Assembly: GCA_002304345.1 (NCBI GenBank)
Contig: NEUU01000024.1
Location: forward strand, 1 to 53,265
Direction of reading: 5' to 3'
Source of the DNA: Verrucomicrobia bacterium Tous-C9LFEB
Lineage (GTDB): Bacteria > Verrucomicrobiota > Verrucomicrobiia > Methylacidiphilales > UBA1321
DNA: 53,265 nucleotides
Positions 43,650 to 52,638 of the stretch are shown one piece after another. A model generated the notes under the pieces. It worked only from the letters and a program-made list of their open reading frames with translations. It was not told the DNA's origin and did no database searches. The translations under genes and the position numbers were made by a program. Every line of letters starts with the position of its first letter. The first letter of the stretch is position 1.

Positions 43650-46108
43650 GAGTGGCGCTCTTATCGTGCCTCCTTTTTCTGGGCCTCGCCTCCGGTGCGA
43701 TCGCCCAGAACATGGTTGTCTACGATGAGGCATTGCAGAATGGCTGGCAGCCCTTCGGTTGGGCGACAATCAACTATGCCAATGCCAGCCCGGTGCATTC
43801 GGGCAGTACGTCGATCAGCGTCACCGATTCCACCACGACCGCGCAGGCGCTCTATATTCATCACCTCGCTTTTCCTTCGACTCCCTACCAAAGTCTCACC
43901 TTTTGGATCTACCCCACCACGGCGGGGACCAATCGCCTGAAAGTTCAGGCCACTCTCACCCTGCAGGCGCAGACGCCGGTGTATCTCTCCTTCACGGCGG
44001 GGCAGATCAATCAGTGGCAGCAAATCACCATCCCTTTATCGAACCTCGGCGTCGGGGACAAGACGACTTTCGATGGCTTTTGGATTCAAAATGTCAGCGG
44101 TTCGCCAACCACTTTTTATGTCGATGATATTGCATTGGTTTATGCCCCGCCGCCGAACCCGGTGCTGGCCACCGTCGACGCGCAGAGCGTGATTCGCACG
44201 ATCGATGAACGCATCAACGGCATCAACCTCTCGATGTGGGATTACAACGTGGGGGACCCGTCCACCACGGCGCTCCTGCAGGAGATGGATATCCGCATGC
44301 TGCGCATTCCCGGCGGCAGTAATTCGGATAAATACGAGTGGCAGACGGGCCAGACCGAAACGAACTTCCAATGGGGGACGCATGCGGACACCTTTGCCCG
44401 GATCGTCGAAGCGCGCGGCGTGCAGACCTACGTCACGGTCAACTACGGCAGCGGCACCCCGGAACAGGCCGCCGCGTGGGTGGCGTACTACAACGGCAGC
44501 ACGACGAGCAGTCAGGCGCTTGGCACCGATTCCAAAGGTCGCAACTGGCACACGGTCGGTTACTGGGCTTCCCTGCGTGCCGCTGCGCCGCTCGCGGTCG
44601 ACGATGGCAAAAACTTCCTGCGTATGTCACATCCCGCGCCATTCGGATTCAAATACTGGGAAATCGGCAACGAATGTTACGGAACGTGGGAAACCGATCT
44701 GCACGGCGTGGAGGGGAGTGGATTGACCGGTCTGCAGCATGATCCGTACACCTACGCGCAATATTTTCAAAGCTTCTACAATCAGATGCGGGCCGTCGAT
44801 CCCACTTTGCGCATCGGTGCTGTGATCTCCCTGGGCGAAGATGCGGACGGCATCGGTACTCATGCCGTGCCCAATCCGAATGACAATAACTCCCTGCACA
44901 CCGGCTGGACCCCCGTCATGCTCGCCACGCTCAAGTCCCAGGGCATCGCCCCGCACTTCCTCATCTACCACTACTACGCGCAGTATCCCAATCAGGAGAG
45001 TGACGCCATCTTGCTGCAAGTCGGCGGCGTGATTGAATCGCATGCGACTCTCATTCGCAAAATGGTGACCGATTACTATGACGGCACTCAAGGGGCCGCC
45101 ATCGAACTCGCCGTGACGGAAATGAATTCCGTTACCAACAATCCCGGCAAGCAAGTCTCCAGTCTCGTCAACGCCCTGTTCCGCGCGGATGTCCACGGCC
45201 ACTTCGCCCGCACAGAATTCAACGCCTGCACCTGGTGGAGCTTTCGCGATGGAGGCAACACCACTTTCAACAACGGTTCTGCCCTTTACGGCTGGCGTCC
45301 CTACGGCGAGTACGGAGCCGTGGCATTGGGCAATCTTCCCGAAGCCCCAGTGAATACGAAAATGCCCACCTTCTACGCGCATAAATTGCTGAAGTATTGG
45401 GGGCGGGGAGGGGACCGCGTCGTCACCGCGACCAGCAGCTACGGACTCGTCGGCATTCACGCCGCCAAGCTCGCCAACGGCAATCTCGCCCTTCTTGCGA
45501 TCAACAAGCATCCCACTGACGATATGACCGTGCAGGTGGTGCTCAATCATTTCACGCCCGGCTCGACGAACGCCACGGTGATTTCCTACGGAAAACAAAA
45601 TGATCTTTCGCTCACGGATTTGAGCACCAGCACCGCGAGCATTCCCAGCGGCACCTTCACCACCTCCGTGCCCTCGTACTCGATGCAGGTGATGATTATC
45701 CCGAGTCAGTTCTCGGCCTGGCGCGAACAAAAATTCACCCCGACACAACTCAGCGATTGGTCCATCAGTGGCGACACGGCCCAGCCCGCGCACGATGGCG
45801 TTCCCAATCTCGCCAAATACGCCCTGGGCCTCGATCCCAATACCCCGGCCACCACAGGACTGCCCGTCATTGGGAAAGTAGCGTTGAACGGGAAGTCGTA
45901 TCTCACGCTCACCTATACGCGGCCGCCCGGCTTGGCCGACATTGTTTACACCGTGCAGGTCTCCGGCGATCTCCAGACCTGGAGTTCGGGCGCTTCGGCC
46001 GTTGTGCGAGTGGACGACGGAACGACCAACACCATCGTCTACCGCGATCTCACTCCCGTCTCAGACGCTTCGCAGCGCTTCATGCGTTTGAGCGTTGCCC
46101 GTCCCTAG
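43646..46108 (+). CDS. Secreted GH51-like glycosidase
   Basis: An 820-residue exported enzyme with signal peptide MRVALLSCLLFLGLASGAIA. A beta-sandwich, CBM-like domain spans about 20-165. A (beta/alpha)8 barrel (about 170-540) has the clan-A acid/base Glu in YWEIGNECYGTW and the nucleophile Glu in IELAVTEMNS. A beta domain follows. The final 130 residues (AWREQKFTPTQLSDWS, HDGVPNLAKYALGLDP) are a C-terminal module frequent in Verrucomicrobia surface enzymes. Closest in pattern to alpha-L-arabinofuranosidases (GH51); the exact family is not certain. ATG at 43646 overlaps the GH74 gene's stop (ATGA). Confidence 0.82.
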   Translation: MRVALLSCLLFLGLASGAIAQNMVVYDEALQNGWQPFGWATINYANASPVHSGSTSISVTDSTTTAQALYIHHLAFPSTPYQSLTFWIYPTTAGTNRLKVQATLTLQAQTPVYLSFTAGQINQWQQITIPLSNLGVGDKTTFDGFWIQNVSGSPTTFYVDDIALVYAPPPNPVLATVDAQSVIRTIDERINGINLSMWDYNVGDPSTTALLQEMDIRMLRIPGGSNSDKYEWQTGQTETNFQWGTHADTFARIVEARGVQTYVTVNYGSGTPEQAAAWVAYYNGSTTSSQALGTDSKGRNWHTVGYWASLRAAAPLAVDDGKNFLRMSHPAPFGFKYWEIGNECYGTWETDLHGVEGSGLTGLQHDPYTYAQYFQSFYNQMRAVDPTLRIGAVISLGEDADGIGTHAVPNPNDNNSLHTGWTPVMLATLKSQGIAPHFLIYHYYAQYPNQESDAILLQVGGVIESHATLIRKMVTDYYDGTQGAAIELAVTEMNSVTNNPGKQVSSLVNALFRADVHGHFARTEFNACTWWSFRDGGNTTFNNGSALYGWRPYGEYGAVALGNLPEAPVNTKMPTFYAHKLLKYWGRGGDRVVTATSSYGLVGIHAAKLANGNLALLAINKHPTDDMTVQVVLNHFTPGSTNATVISYGKQNDLSLTDLSTSTASIPSGTFTTSVPSYSMQVMIIPSQFSAWREQKFTPTQLSDWSISGDTAQPAHDGVPNLAKYALGLDPNTPATTGLPVIGKVALNGKSYLTLTYTRPPGLADIVYTVQVSGDLQTWSSGASAVVRVDDGTTNTIVYRDLTPVSDASQRFMRLSVARP

Positions 46109-46115
46109 TGGACGG
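46099..46115 (+). terminator. Hairpin after the GH74-GH51-like operon
   Basis: CCGTCC, 5-nt loop CTAGT, GGACGG, then ATTTTGC. The stop codon is in the loop. The stem is short and the T tract weak. Confidence 0.4.
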
Positions 46116-46165
46116 ATTTTGCTCGAGAAATACCACGCAAAGTCTTGCAGTTCACTCGATTGCCT

Positions 46166-46251
46166 TCTGTTTAGCTAAAACAGACAATAATAAGCTAAAA
46201 TGGCAATTAATAGTAATAAGTGTTTACTTATACAGAACTTAATGTCATTAT
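46166..46251 (+). promoter_or_regulatory. AT-rich promoter and operators of GntR gene 2
   Basis: A TTTACT-17 bp-CATTAT promoter is possible (46223-46228, 46246-46251), 12 bp before the start codon. Inverted repeat ATAAGT-4-ACTTAT (46216-46231) overlaps its -35 box. A second one, TCTGTTT-5-AAACAGA (46166-46184), lies upstream. The sequence AGCTAAAA occurs twice (46173 and 46193). Autoregulation by the encoded regulator is a natural reading. Confidence 0.45.
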
Positions 46252-46263
46252 GCCCTGCATAAT

Positions 46264-47367
46264 ATGCGGGTGGAACTCTCAACGTCCAAGGTTGAAAACC
46301 TTTACCGGATCTTCGTCGACCGGATCGCCGCGGGTACTTGGCCCGTGGGAGAGCATCTGCCGACCGAATTTGAACTGGCCTCCGAGCTTCGTTGTGGACG
46401 TCACACGATTTCCCAAGCCATCACCCGCCTTGTCCATGAAGGCTTGGTCGAACGGCGGCGCAAATCGGGCACCCGCGTCATTTCGAATACCATGCGATCC
46501 GAGACGCCGAATGTGGAACTGGATGCGTTCGCCTTTATCTATCCGAGTGACCGGCACGAGGGGATCTGGCGCACGGTGAATGGATTTCAGCAGGCCGCGC
46601 GCGAGGCGGGCCGCCGGGTCGTGACCCTGACGATGGGCTCGGATTACGAAAAGGAAATCGAGTTGGTTTTGCGTCTGTCCGAATTCGATGTCAAAGCCGC
46701 CGCGATTTATCCGGTGATTCCCTCGCCGGAAATTCAGATGCGGCTTTCGACGCTGTTGATGAAGTCGAAATTTCCCATGGTGCTGGTCGACCTGAACCTG
46801 CCGGGACTGGGCCGGCCCTCCGTCGTGGTGGACAATTTTCATGCCGGGTACTCCATGACACGGCATCTGCTGGAGTCCGGTCTTTCGCGCGTCGGATTTC
46901 TCGCGAACCAATCCTGGGCGCCCTCGGTGATGGAACGCTACCGGGGATTTCTCTGGGCCCTGGAGGAGAAGGGGAAAACGGTGTTGCCGGGCGACGTCCT
47001 GCTGGAGTCCGAGATGCACCCGAACTTTGAGAATCCCCTGAACGACTCCACCGGGCTCACGCATCGCTATCTCAAGAAGGCCCCCGGAGTGGAAGGCGTT
47101 GTTTGCTCGCACGATTTTCTCGCGCAACGCCTCATCCGCGCGGCGCAATCCCAGGGATTGCAGGTTCCGAAGGACCTCCGGATCACCGGCATTGATGATC
47201 TTGCCCGGAATTCCACGGAAGAGATTTCGCTTACGACCTATCACGTGCCGTTCGAAGCGTTGGGTCATCAGGTTTTCGAAACTCTGGATGTCCTTTCGCA
47301 CAAAAAAGACCTGCCAGAATTAGAAACGCGAGTCCGCGGTGAAGTCGTTATCCGTGAAAGCGCGTGA
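46264..47367 (+). CDS. GntR/LacI-type hybrid regulator 2
   Basis: A 367-residue regulator. It has a GntR winged helix at about 5-75 (LPTEFELASELRCGRHTISQAITRLVHEGLVERRRKSGTRVI). A LacI-like sugar-sensing domain follows at about 88-367 (LDAFAFIYPSD, NFHAGYSMTRHLLESGLSRVGFLAN, LRITGIDDL). It is a clear paralogue of the regulator at 49974: shared stretches include SGTRVI, LDAFAFIYPS, FHAGYS and LWALEEKG. It sits right after the GH74-GH51-like operon, which is its most likely target, with the inducing sugar unknown. Confidence 0.9.
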   Translation: MRVELSTSKVENLYRIFVDRIAAGTWPVGEHLPTEFELASELRCGRHTISQAITRLVHEGLVERRRKSGTRVISNTMRSETPNVELDAFAFIYPSDRHEGIWRTVNGFQQAAREAGRRVVTLTMGSDYEKEIELVLRLSEFDVKAAAIYPVIPSPEIQMRLSTLLMKSKFPMVLVDLNLPGLGRPSVVVDNFHAGYSMTRHLLESGLSRVGFLANQSWAPSVMERYRGFLWALEEKGKTVLPGDVLLESEMHPNFENPLNDSTGLTHRYLKKAPGVEGVVCSHDFLAQRLIRAAQSQGLQVPKDLRITGIDDLARNSTEEISLTTYHVPFEALGHQVFETLDVLSHKKDLPELETRVRGEVVIRESA

Positions 47368-47415
47368 CCCTCTGTTAATCAGCCCAAGCCCCCAAACCTA
47401 ACGTAAAATACCCTC

Positions 47416-48234
47416 ATGAAAACTCCTCCTGTTTGTCTCTCCCTTGGCAATTGGATGTGCGCGGTCCTGCTCGCCGTCACGCTTGTCGCACCACGACTCG
47501 CCTCGGCGGCCACTGTGATCTATTCGGATGACTTCAGCGGCTTGAGCAGCGCCAATCTGGATGGAACCGCTCCGGATACGAGATCGGGAACCGATGGCGG
47601 TAGCGCCTCGGCCACCTGGATCGCCGACACCAGCGCCTTCAAGGCCAGTGGAACGGTCACCGGGCAGTCTGGCAATATGCGATACGCCTTGCTCGCCTTT
47701 ACGCCGATTGCCGGAAATATCTACACCCTGAAAGTGGATCTGAATACGACCGATTTTGGCTCGGTTAATTACCTGGCTGCGGGCTTCACCAGCAATGCCG
47801 CGACTTCGACCAGTTCCACGGCATTGAATGCCCCGTGGATGTCCATGGCGGCGAATGGTGTGGGCAAGATCTACTACAACGGACAGAATCAGTTTTCTGA
47901 CGGCGGCACCTTTGGCACGGCGGGTTCGGTCAGCAATCCGATCACGCTCACCCTTGTCCTCGATACCACCTCGGCCCTGTGGAAGACCAGCTATAGCGTA
48001 TACGACTTCACGACGCTTGGCGTTGTAAGCTCTGGTGCCTACAACTACACCGTCAACCCCACGATCACGTCGGTCTTCATTGGCGATATCATCTACGGCG
48101 GTACCGTCGACAACTTTTCCCTCACGGTCGTTCCGGAGCCGAATGCCATCGCGCTTTTTGGCATGGCGATTTTAGTGAGCGTCGGTTTGATCCGCTTGCG
48201 CGCATCGCGCACGCGGTTTGCGACCAACTCGTAG
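47416..48234 (+). CDS. PEP-CTERM sorted secreted protein
   Basis: A 272-residue exported protein with a signal peptide (about residues 12-35, ending ASAA). A Ser/Thr/Gly-rich beta-sandwich-like body begins TVIYSDDFSGLSSANLDG. The C-terminal sorting signal is VVPEPNAIALFGMAIL, a hydrophobic helix, and RLRASRTR. An exosortase would cut at PEP and release or anchor the protein at the surface, often as part of an exopolysaccharide matrix. No exosortase gene is in the window. The body resembles carbohydrate-binding or adhesin-like folds but no family is clear. Confidence 0.88.
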   Translation: MKTPPVCLSLGNWMCAVLLAVTLVAPRLASAATVIYSDDFSGLSSANLDGTAPDTRSGTDGGSASATWIADTSAFKASGTVTGQSGNMRYALLAFTPIAGNIYTLKVDLNTTDFGSVNYLAAGFTSNAATSTSSTALNAPWMSMAANGVGKIYYNGQNQFSDGGTFGTAGSVSNPITLTLVLDTTSALWKTSYSVYDFTTLGVVSSGAYNYTVNPTITSVFIGDIIYGGTVDNFSLTVVPEPNAIALFGMAILVSVGLIRLRASRTRFATNS

Positions 48235-48242
48235 GCGGTCGT

Positions 48243-49754
48243 CTATTTTTCCGAGGCCGGGGGCCGGAATCGCTCCGCGACCCGGTCGACACCGCCGCGC
48301 GGCCCGTCCACCGGCTTCAGACTGCTGGTGGCGGCATCCCAGACCACTTTGGTCGGATACGGGTAGATGGGGATATCCATTTCCGTTTTGCCATCGATAA
48401 TCCGCCGACCTTGGAGCATCTCCGGCGCGGTGCCTTTCTCCCGCCAGTTGATGACGAGGTCCAGCATCCCCGGCAGATTATTAATGCCGGGGCCGGGGCC
48501 ATGACTCATTCCGGGAATGATATAGAACCGGAAAAACGATTTCACTTTTTCGAGACTGCCGAAGTGTTCGGCCACCCGCTCGTAATAGTCCAGGGTGGCC
48601 GTGTAGGGCACGCACGAATCTGCCGAGCCGGAGGCCATCAGGATCTTACCTCCGCGTTTCTCGAATAGGCTCAAGTCGGGATTTTCTGCGTTGAGGTACG
48701 GTCCCAGCGCGGCGGTATAGGTATCGATATCTTTTCCAAAATCGATTTCCATCAGGTTTTTATCCGCGCCGAAAACCCATTTGAAGAGATAGAGATGGCC
48801 GTGGGCAATTTTGAAGGAGCTGCCGAACGGAATGCCGCAGAAGATGCGCTCGCCCGTGATGGCATGGCGCGGACCGTCGAAAAGTTTCTGAAGGGCCTCC
48901 GCATGCGCCTTGGTCAACGTCGGGTCCTTTTGCATCGCCAGCGCGATGACCGCTTCAATGTCCTTGCTGTTGCACCGGGGATCGGAAACGATTTTACCGG
49001 CGGTCGCTGGTATTTCGCGGGCCGCCATGTATTCATTCCCGGCGGCGATGATGTTATTTTCCTGGGAATCAGTGAAGGGACATTTGTTGAAAATCTGATC
49101 GTTCCACAGAAAGTAAGCGTGCAGCGGGGTGCGGCAATGCGCCGGGATATTGGCGAAGATCCCATCGTAATCTTCCGGGTAGCGTTGCGCTTCCTGCAAC
49201 GCCTGCTGGCCGCCGGTAGAACCTCCGTTGAAGTACGAGTACTCGGGATTCTTGTCGTAATAGGCTTTGATGACCTGCTTGGCAGTCAGCGTCATCAGAT
49301 GCGTGGCGCGAAAACCGAAATCCTTCCAAACCTCCGGATTCCCGATACCGGAATTGGCGTTCGGGGCGGTTCCCATGTCGGTGGTGGCGACGGCGTAACC
49401 TCTCATGAAGGGGCCGACGAAGGAAAAGGGATTGATGCTGCCCGCCGCGCCGCCGTTGCCTTGACCAATGAAGCGCGCGTTCCATTTCGCGGCATCCGGC
49501 AGCCAGATTTCTACTTTGATGTTGGAGCCCTTGGCCGGATTGAGAACGATTTTGACAATCGTTCGCGGAGGGAGGTTATCGGCTTTTTTTCCGTCGGGGG
49601 TGGAGAGAGTCGGGGACGCATCGCGCTCCACGCTCGTAATCGTTCCAGCTTCGATTTTCAGTTCACGCAGCGCCGCCAGTTTGTCGACTTCCTCTCCCGG
49701 CGCGGTGACGGTCAGGGCCAGGATGACGCTGGCGAAGAGAGCGAGCCGTCGCAT
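48243..49754 (-). CDS. Tannase/feruloyl-esterase family hydrolase, altered
   Basis: A 503-residue exported alpha/beta hydrolase. The signal peptide is MRRLALFASVILALTVTA. The nucleophile elbow is YFNGGSTGGQQAL, the acid Asp is in ASGSADSCVPY and the His in IPGMSHGPGPG, so the Ser-Asp-His triad is intact. The family's CS-D-HC disulfide joins Cys residues next to the Ser and the His; here both positions are Gly. It probably cleaves aromatic ester groups from plant polysaccharide or tannin. ATG at 49754 is chosen; in-frame ATGs at 49808 and 49820 are alternatives. It is divergent from GntR gene 3. Confidence 0.85.
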   Translation of the reverse strand: MRRLALFASVILALTVTAPGEEVDKLAALRELKIEAGTITSVERDASPTLSTPDGKKADNLPPRTIVKIVLNPAKGSNIKVEIWLPDAAKWNARFIGQGNGGAAGSINPFSFVGPFMRGYAVATTDMGTAPNANSGIGNPEVWKDFGFRATHLMTLTAKQVIKAYYDKNPEYSYFNGGSTGGQQALQEAQRYPEDYDGIFANIPAHCRTPLHAYFLWNDQIFNKCPFTDSQENNIIAAGNEYMAAREIPATAGKIVSDPRCNSKDIEAVIALAMQKDPTLTKAHAEALQKLFDGPRHAITGERIFCGIPFGSSFKIAHGHLYLFKWVFGADKNLMEIDFGKDIDTYTAALGPYLNAENPDLSLFEKRGGKILMASGSADSCVPYTATLDYYERVAEHFGSLEKVKSFFRFYIIPGMSHGPGPGINNLPGMLDLVINWREKGTAPEMLQGRRIIDGKTEMDIPIYPYPTKVVWDAATSSLKPVDGPRGGVDRVAERFRPPASEK

Positions 49755-49930
49755 CTGAAAATGGCGTGGTGAAAAACGAGAGAGTTCGCGAAGAGAGAGC
49801 GGCAACATTGGTTTCCCCATATATAATCCGTCCGTGACGATTGAGATTTGGATGCGTCGAGTCAAGGACTATCCCACTGCGCCAATAACTTAGAAGGAGA
49901 GGGGTAAGTCGAAATATAATGATTAAAATG

Positions 49931-49966
49931 AAATATATTTGATTTAATGGTTTTAATTGGTATCCT
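49931..49966 (+). promoter_or_regulatory. AT-rich promoter of GntR gene 3
   Basis: TTGATT (49939-49944), 16-bp spacer, TATCCT (49961-49966). The start codon is 8 bp after the -10 box, implying a leaderless mRNA. A 10-bp palindrome AAATATATTT (49931-49940) overlaps the -35 box and is a candidate operator. GGTAAG/CTTACC flank the region. The same upstream gap must hold the tannase-family promoter on the other strand. Confidence 0.45.
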
Positions 49967-49973
49967 TACCTGA

Positions 49974-51071
49974 ATGATCACTTCGGACTCGAAGAAACCC
50001 GATGCCATCCATCTTGAGTTGCGCCAGAGAATTATCTCCGGCGAGCTGAAGGAGGGCGATCGTCTGCCGAAGGAATCGGAGCTGGCGCAAGCGTTTCAGT
50101 GCAGCGTCGGCACCGTGAGCAAAGCGGTGGGGTTGCTTGTTCATGACGGTCTGGTGGAACGGCGGCAACGCTCCGGCACTCGCGTCATCCGCACATCATT
50201 GGCGGCGTCCCTCCCTTCCGCGAAACTCGACGCCTTCGCGTTTATCTATCCCAGTGCCCAGCACGAAAGCTCCTGGCGGATCATGACCGGCTTTCAATCG
50301 GCTGCGAAAGACCAGCGGCGGCGCGTCGTCACGCTGGACACGGGCGTGGATTGCCAGCGTCAGGAGGAATACATCAGCCGGCTCATGGAATTCGATGTCT
50401 GTGGCGCGGTGATTTTGCCGCACTTTCTGGCCTCCCGCGATTACGCCCATTTTTGCAGCATTCTGGTGAACTGCTCGATTCCGATTGTGTTGGCGAATAC
50501 GCTCCTGCAGAACATCGCTTGCCCGGCCGTTTTTTTCGATTCCTTCCACGCCGGGTATTCGTCGGCCCGTTGTCTTCTGGAAAACGGCGCCCAAAAGATC
50601 GGCTATCTTTGCAACGGAGCGCCCACGAACCGCTCCTATTATCAGGGCTACCTCTGGGCGCTGGAGGAGAAGGGGCTGTCCGTCAATGAAGCGTGGGTGT
50701 TGCGCGAGGAAGCCATGCATCCCGACTACGACAATCCGCTGACAGAGCCCACGATGCTCGGGGCGAAGTTCCTGAAGCAGTGCGGCGACCAGGTTGATGC
50801 CGTCGTGTGCGCGCAGGATTACCTCGCCATGGGAGTCATCGCCGCCGCGAAACAAATCGGCAAGGAAGTGCCGCGGGATCTGAAGGTCGTCGGCATCGAT
50901 GGCTTGAATTGCGCCGCCTCCAGCGCGGTGCCGGTCACCAGCTATCATTTTCCTTTCGAGGAAGCCGGCCAGAAATCGTTCGACCTGCTCCATGCCATTG
51001 TTTCCGGCGACACCGCGTATCCCCGTGAAATCAGGCTGCGGGGCGGGATCGTGCGCAAAGCCAGCGCCTGA
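49974..51071 (+). CDS. GntR/LacI-type hybrid regulator 3
   Basis: A 365-residue paralogue of the regulator at 46264. The winged helix is at about 8-75 (LPKESELAQAFQCSVGTVSKAVGLLVHDGLVERRQRSGTRVI) and the sugar-sensor-like domain at about 85-365 (LDAFAFIYPSAQHESSWR, FDSFHAGYSSARCLLENGAQKIGYLCN, LKVVGIDGL). It lies between the divergent tannase-family gene and the GH113-like gene, both plausible targets. The ligand is unknown. No Shine-Dalgarno sequence is needed if the mRNA is leaderless. Confidence 0.9.
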   Translation: MITSDSKKPDAIHLELRQRIISGELKEGDRLPKESELAQAFQCSVGTVSKAVGLLVHDGLVERRQRSGTRVIRTSLAASLPSAKLDAFAFIYPSAQHESSWRIMTGFQSAAKDQRRRVVTLDTGVDCQRQEEYISRLMEFDVCGAVILPHFLASRDYAHFCSILVNCSIPIVLANTLLQNIACPAVFFDSFHAGYSSARCLLENGAQKIGYLCNGAPTNRSYYQGYLWALEEKGLSVNEAWVLREEAMHPDYDNPLTEPTMLGAKFLKQCGDQVDAVVCAQDYLAMGVIAAAKQIGKEVPRDLKVVGIDGLNCAASSAVPVTSYHFPFEEAGQKSFDLLHAIVSGDTAYPREIRLRGGIVRKASA

Positions 51072-51139
51072 CCTTTTAGAGAGCGGTGGATCGCCTTTGA
51101 TCCGCCTCTCCCGCGTTGCAATCTCCAGAACCAAGACTT

Positions 51140-52216
51140 ATGTTGAATACCACCGCTCCCCAAAAAATGAACCGCCCGCGCCATGCCGAGGGAATATCGC
51201 CGGCCCTCACCGAATTGCACCGGGGCGTGAACTTCGGCTTCTACGCCCGCAACGGCTACTACGCCTCGCCCGAAGCCAAACGCGAAGTCGACCGGATGGC
51301 CGAACTCGGAGTGAACTGGGTCTGCGTGATCTCCACCGTTTTTCGCGAAAGCGCCGTATCGACCACGGAGTTCCGGGACTTTGACGGCACTCCCGACGAC
51401 GCGGAATTGCGGCGCATGATCGACTACATTCACAGCAAGGGAATGCGGGTGCAACTGCGCCCCATGCTCGAAGGCTTGGACGGCAGCGACCGCTCCTGCG
51501 TCCGCTTTCCGGAAGACCGCGAACGCATTCCGGGCCGCGCCCACAACTACTGGGAACGCTGGTTCAAGAGTCTGCGCTCCCGCACGATTCACTATGCGCG
51601 CATCGCGGAGGAGACCCAGTGCGAGCTCTATGGACTCGACAGCGAACTCGAATTTACCATTTCCCAGAACCGCCACTGGAAGGACGTCATCGAAGCGGCG
51701 CGCGGAGTTTATTCCGGTCCGATCGACAGTTGCCACACCATGTGGACCGATTATCTGAAGGAACTCCAAAACCCGGACCATTGGTGGTATGACCTCGACA
51801 CCCTCAGCCTCAGCGCCTACTTTCCCGCCGCGCAAAAGCCCGGTGCCACCGTGGAAGAAATGGTGAAGCACCTGCAACCGATTCTTCTCCAGCAGCGAGC
51901 CGTCGCAGAGAAATTTGGCAAGCCCTACTTCTTTGGCGAATGCGGCTGCACCGCATCCCGTGGAGGCGCGATCAAGCCCTATAGTTTCGACGGAGACGGC
52001 ACCTACGCCCCCGGAGAACAGGCGAATTTTCTCGAAGCCATTTTCCAAACCTTCTGGAACGAACCCTGGTGGAATGGCCTCTACTGGTGGAAATGGGACG
52101 AACAGAACGTCCGCCCCAATTTTCAGCGCGATCCCAAAGGCGATTCCGGATTTACCCTCCACGGCAAACCCGCCGCCGAGGTCATGAAAAAGTGGTACGC
52201 GCGTCAGGACCGCTGA
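51140..52216 (+). CDS. GH113-like glycoside hydrolase
   Basis: A 358-residue TIM-barrel protein that looks like GH113 (beta-mannanase family). It begins LHRGVNFGFYARNGYYASPEAK. The acid/base Glu is probably in LYGLDSELEFTISQNRHW (about 180) and the nucleophile Glu in YFFGECGCTASRGG (about 285). The end is rich in Trp (NEPWWNGLYWWKWDE), a sugar-binding platform. No signal peptide is visible, so it may act on imported oligosaccharides in the cytoplasm. It starts about 70 bp after GntR gene 3 and is probably regulated by it. Confidence 0.8.
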   Translation: MLNTTAPQKMNRPRHAEGISPALTELHRGVNFGFYARNGYYASPEAKREVDRMAELGVNWVCVISTVFRESAVSTTEFRDFDGTPDDAELRRMIDYIHSKGMRVQLRPMLEGLDGSDRSCVRFPEDRERIPGRAHNYWERWFKSLRSRTIHYARIAEETQCELYGLDSELEFTISQNRHWKDVIEAARGVYSGPIDSCHTMWTDYLKELQNPDHWWYDLDTLSLSAYFPAAQKPGATVEEMVKHLQPILLQQRAVAEKFGKPYFFGECGCTASRGGAIKPYSFDGDGTYAPGEQANFLEAIFQTFWNEPWWNGLYWWKWDEQNVRPNFQRDPKGDSGFTLHGKPAAEVMKKWYARQDR

Positions 52217-52437
52217 TCTTCCGCGTTCTGCGGCTCGGACTGAACGTTATCGCTGGAGATTGCTTTCACAAGGGACCTCCGGTGTAGCCGCTGCCGCTGG
52301 CTGCGGCGGGCGCAAGCCCGTGGATGGGGGAGGGAATTATTCGGGATGATACATCACCGAACTTCCCTCGAAGTGAACTTCCGGCAGCTCCGGCCGGGCA
52401 GCTTGCCACCACTCCGAAAATCGCTTAATCTAGGATC

Positions 52438-52638
52438 ATGAGCATCACTGAAATCCTTGAAGAGCTTCCCAAGCTCAAGACGGAAGAGCGTGACCTGATC
52501 CTTCACTACATTGTCGTGATGGAACGGGGCGAAGAGGACATTCCCACCACTCCGGCCATGCTCGCAGCCATCGACGAAGCCGATGCCTCCCCCGCAGAAA
52601 AAGACCTGACCGCAAAAGAAATTCGCAGACGGCCATGA
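52438..52638 (+). CDS. Putative antitoxin of a ParE-type pair
   Basis: A 66-residue acidic protein (MSITEILEELPKLKTEERDL, then EEDIPTTPAMLAAIDEAD) that resembles the addiction module component family. Its stop codon overlaps the toxin start (ATGA), the usual layout of toxin-antitoxin pairs. It should bind and neutralise the toxin and probably repress the promoter. The preceding 220 bp holds only short hairpins. Confidence 0.75.
   Translation: MSITEILEELPKLKTEERDLILHYIVVMERGEEDIPTTPAMLAAIDEADASPAEKDLTAKEIRRRP

Noticed and set aside
41472..43769. A 765-codon open frame antisense to the GH74-type gene
   Set aside because: The sense strand carries a signal peptide, the GH74 start motif and Asp-box repeats. 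The antisense frame has none of these and is Arg/His-rich noise.
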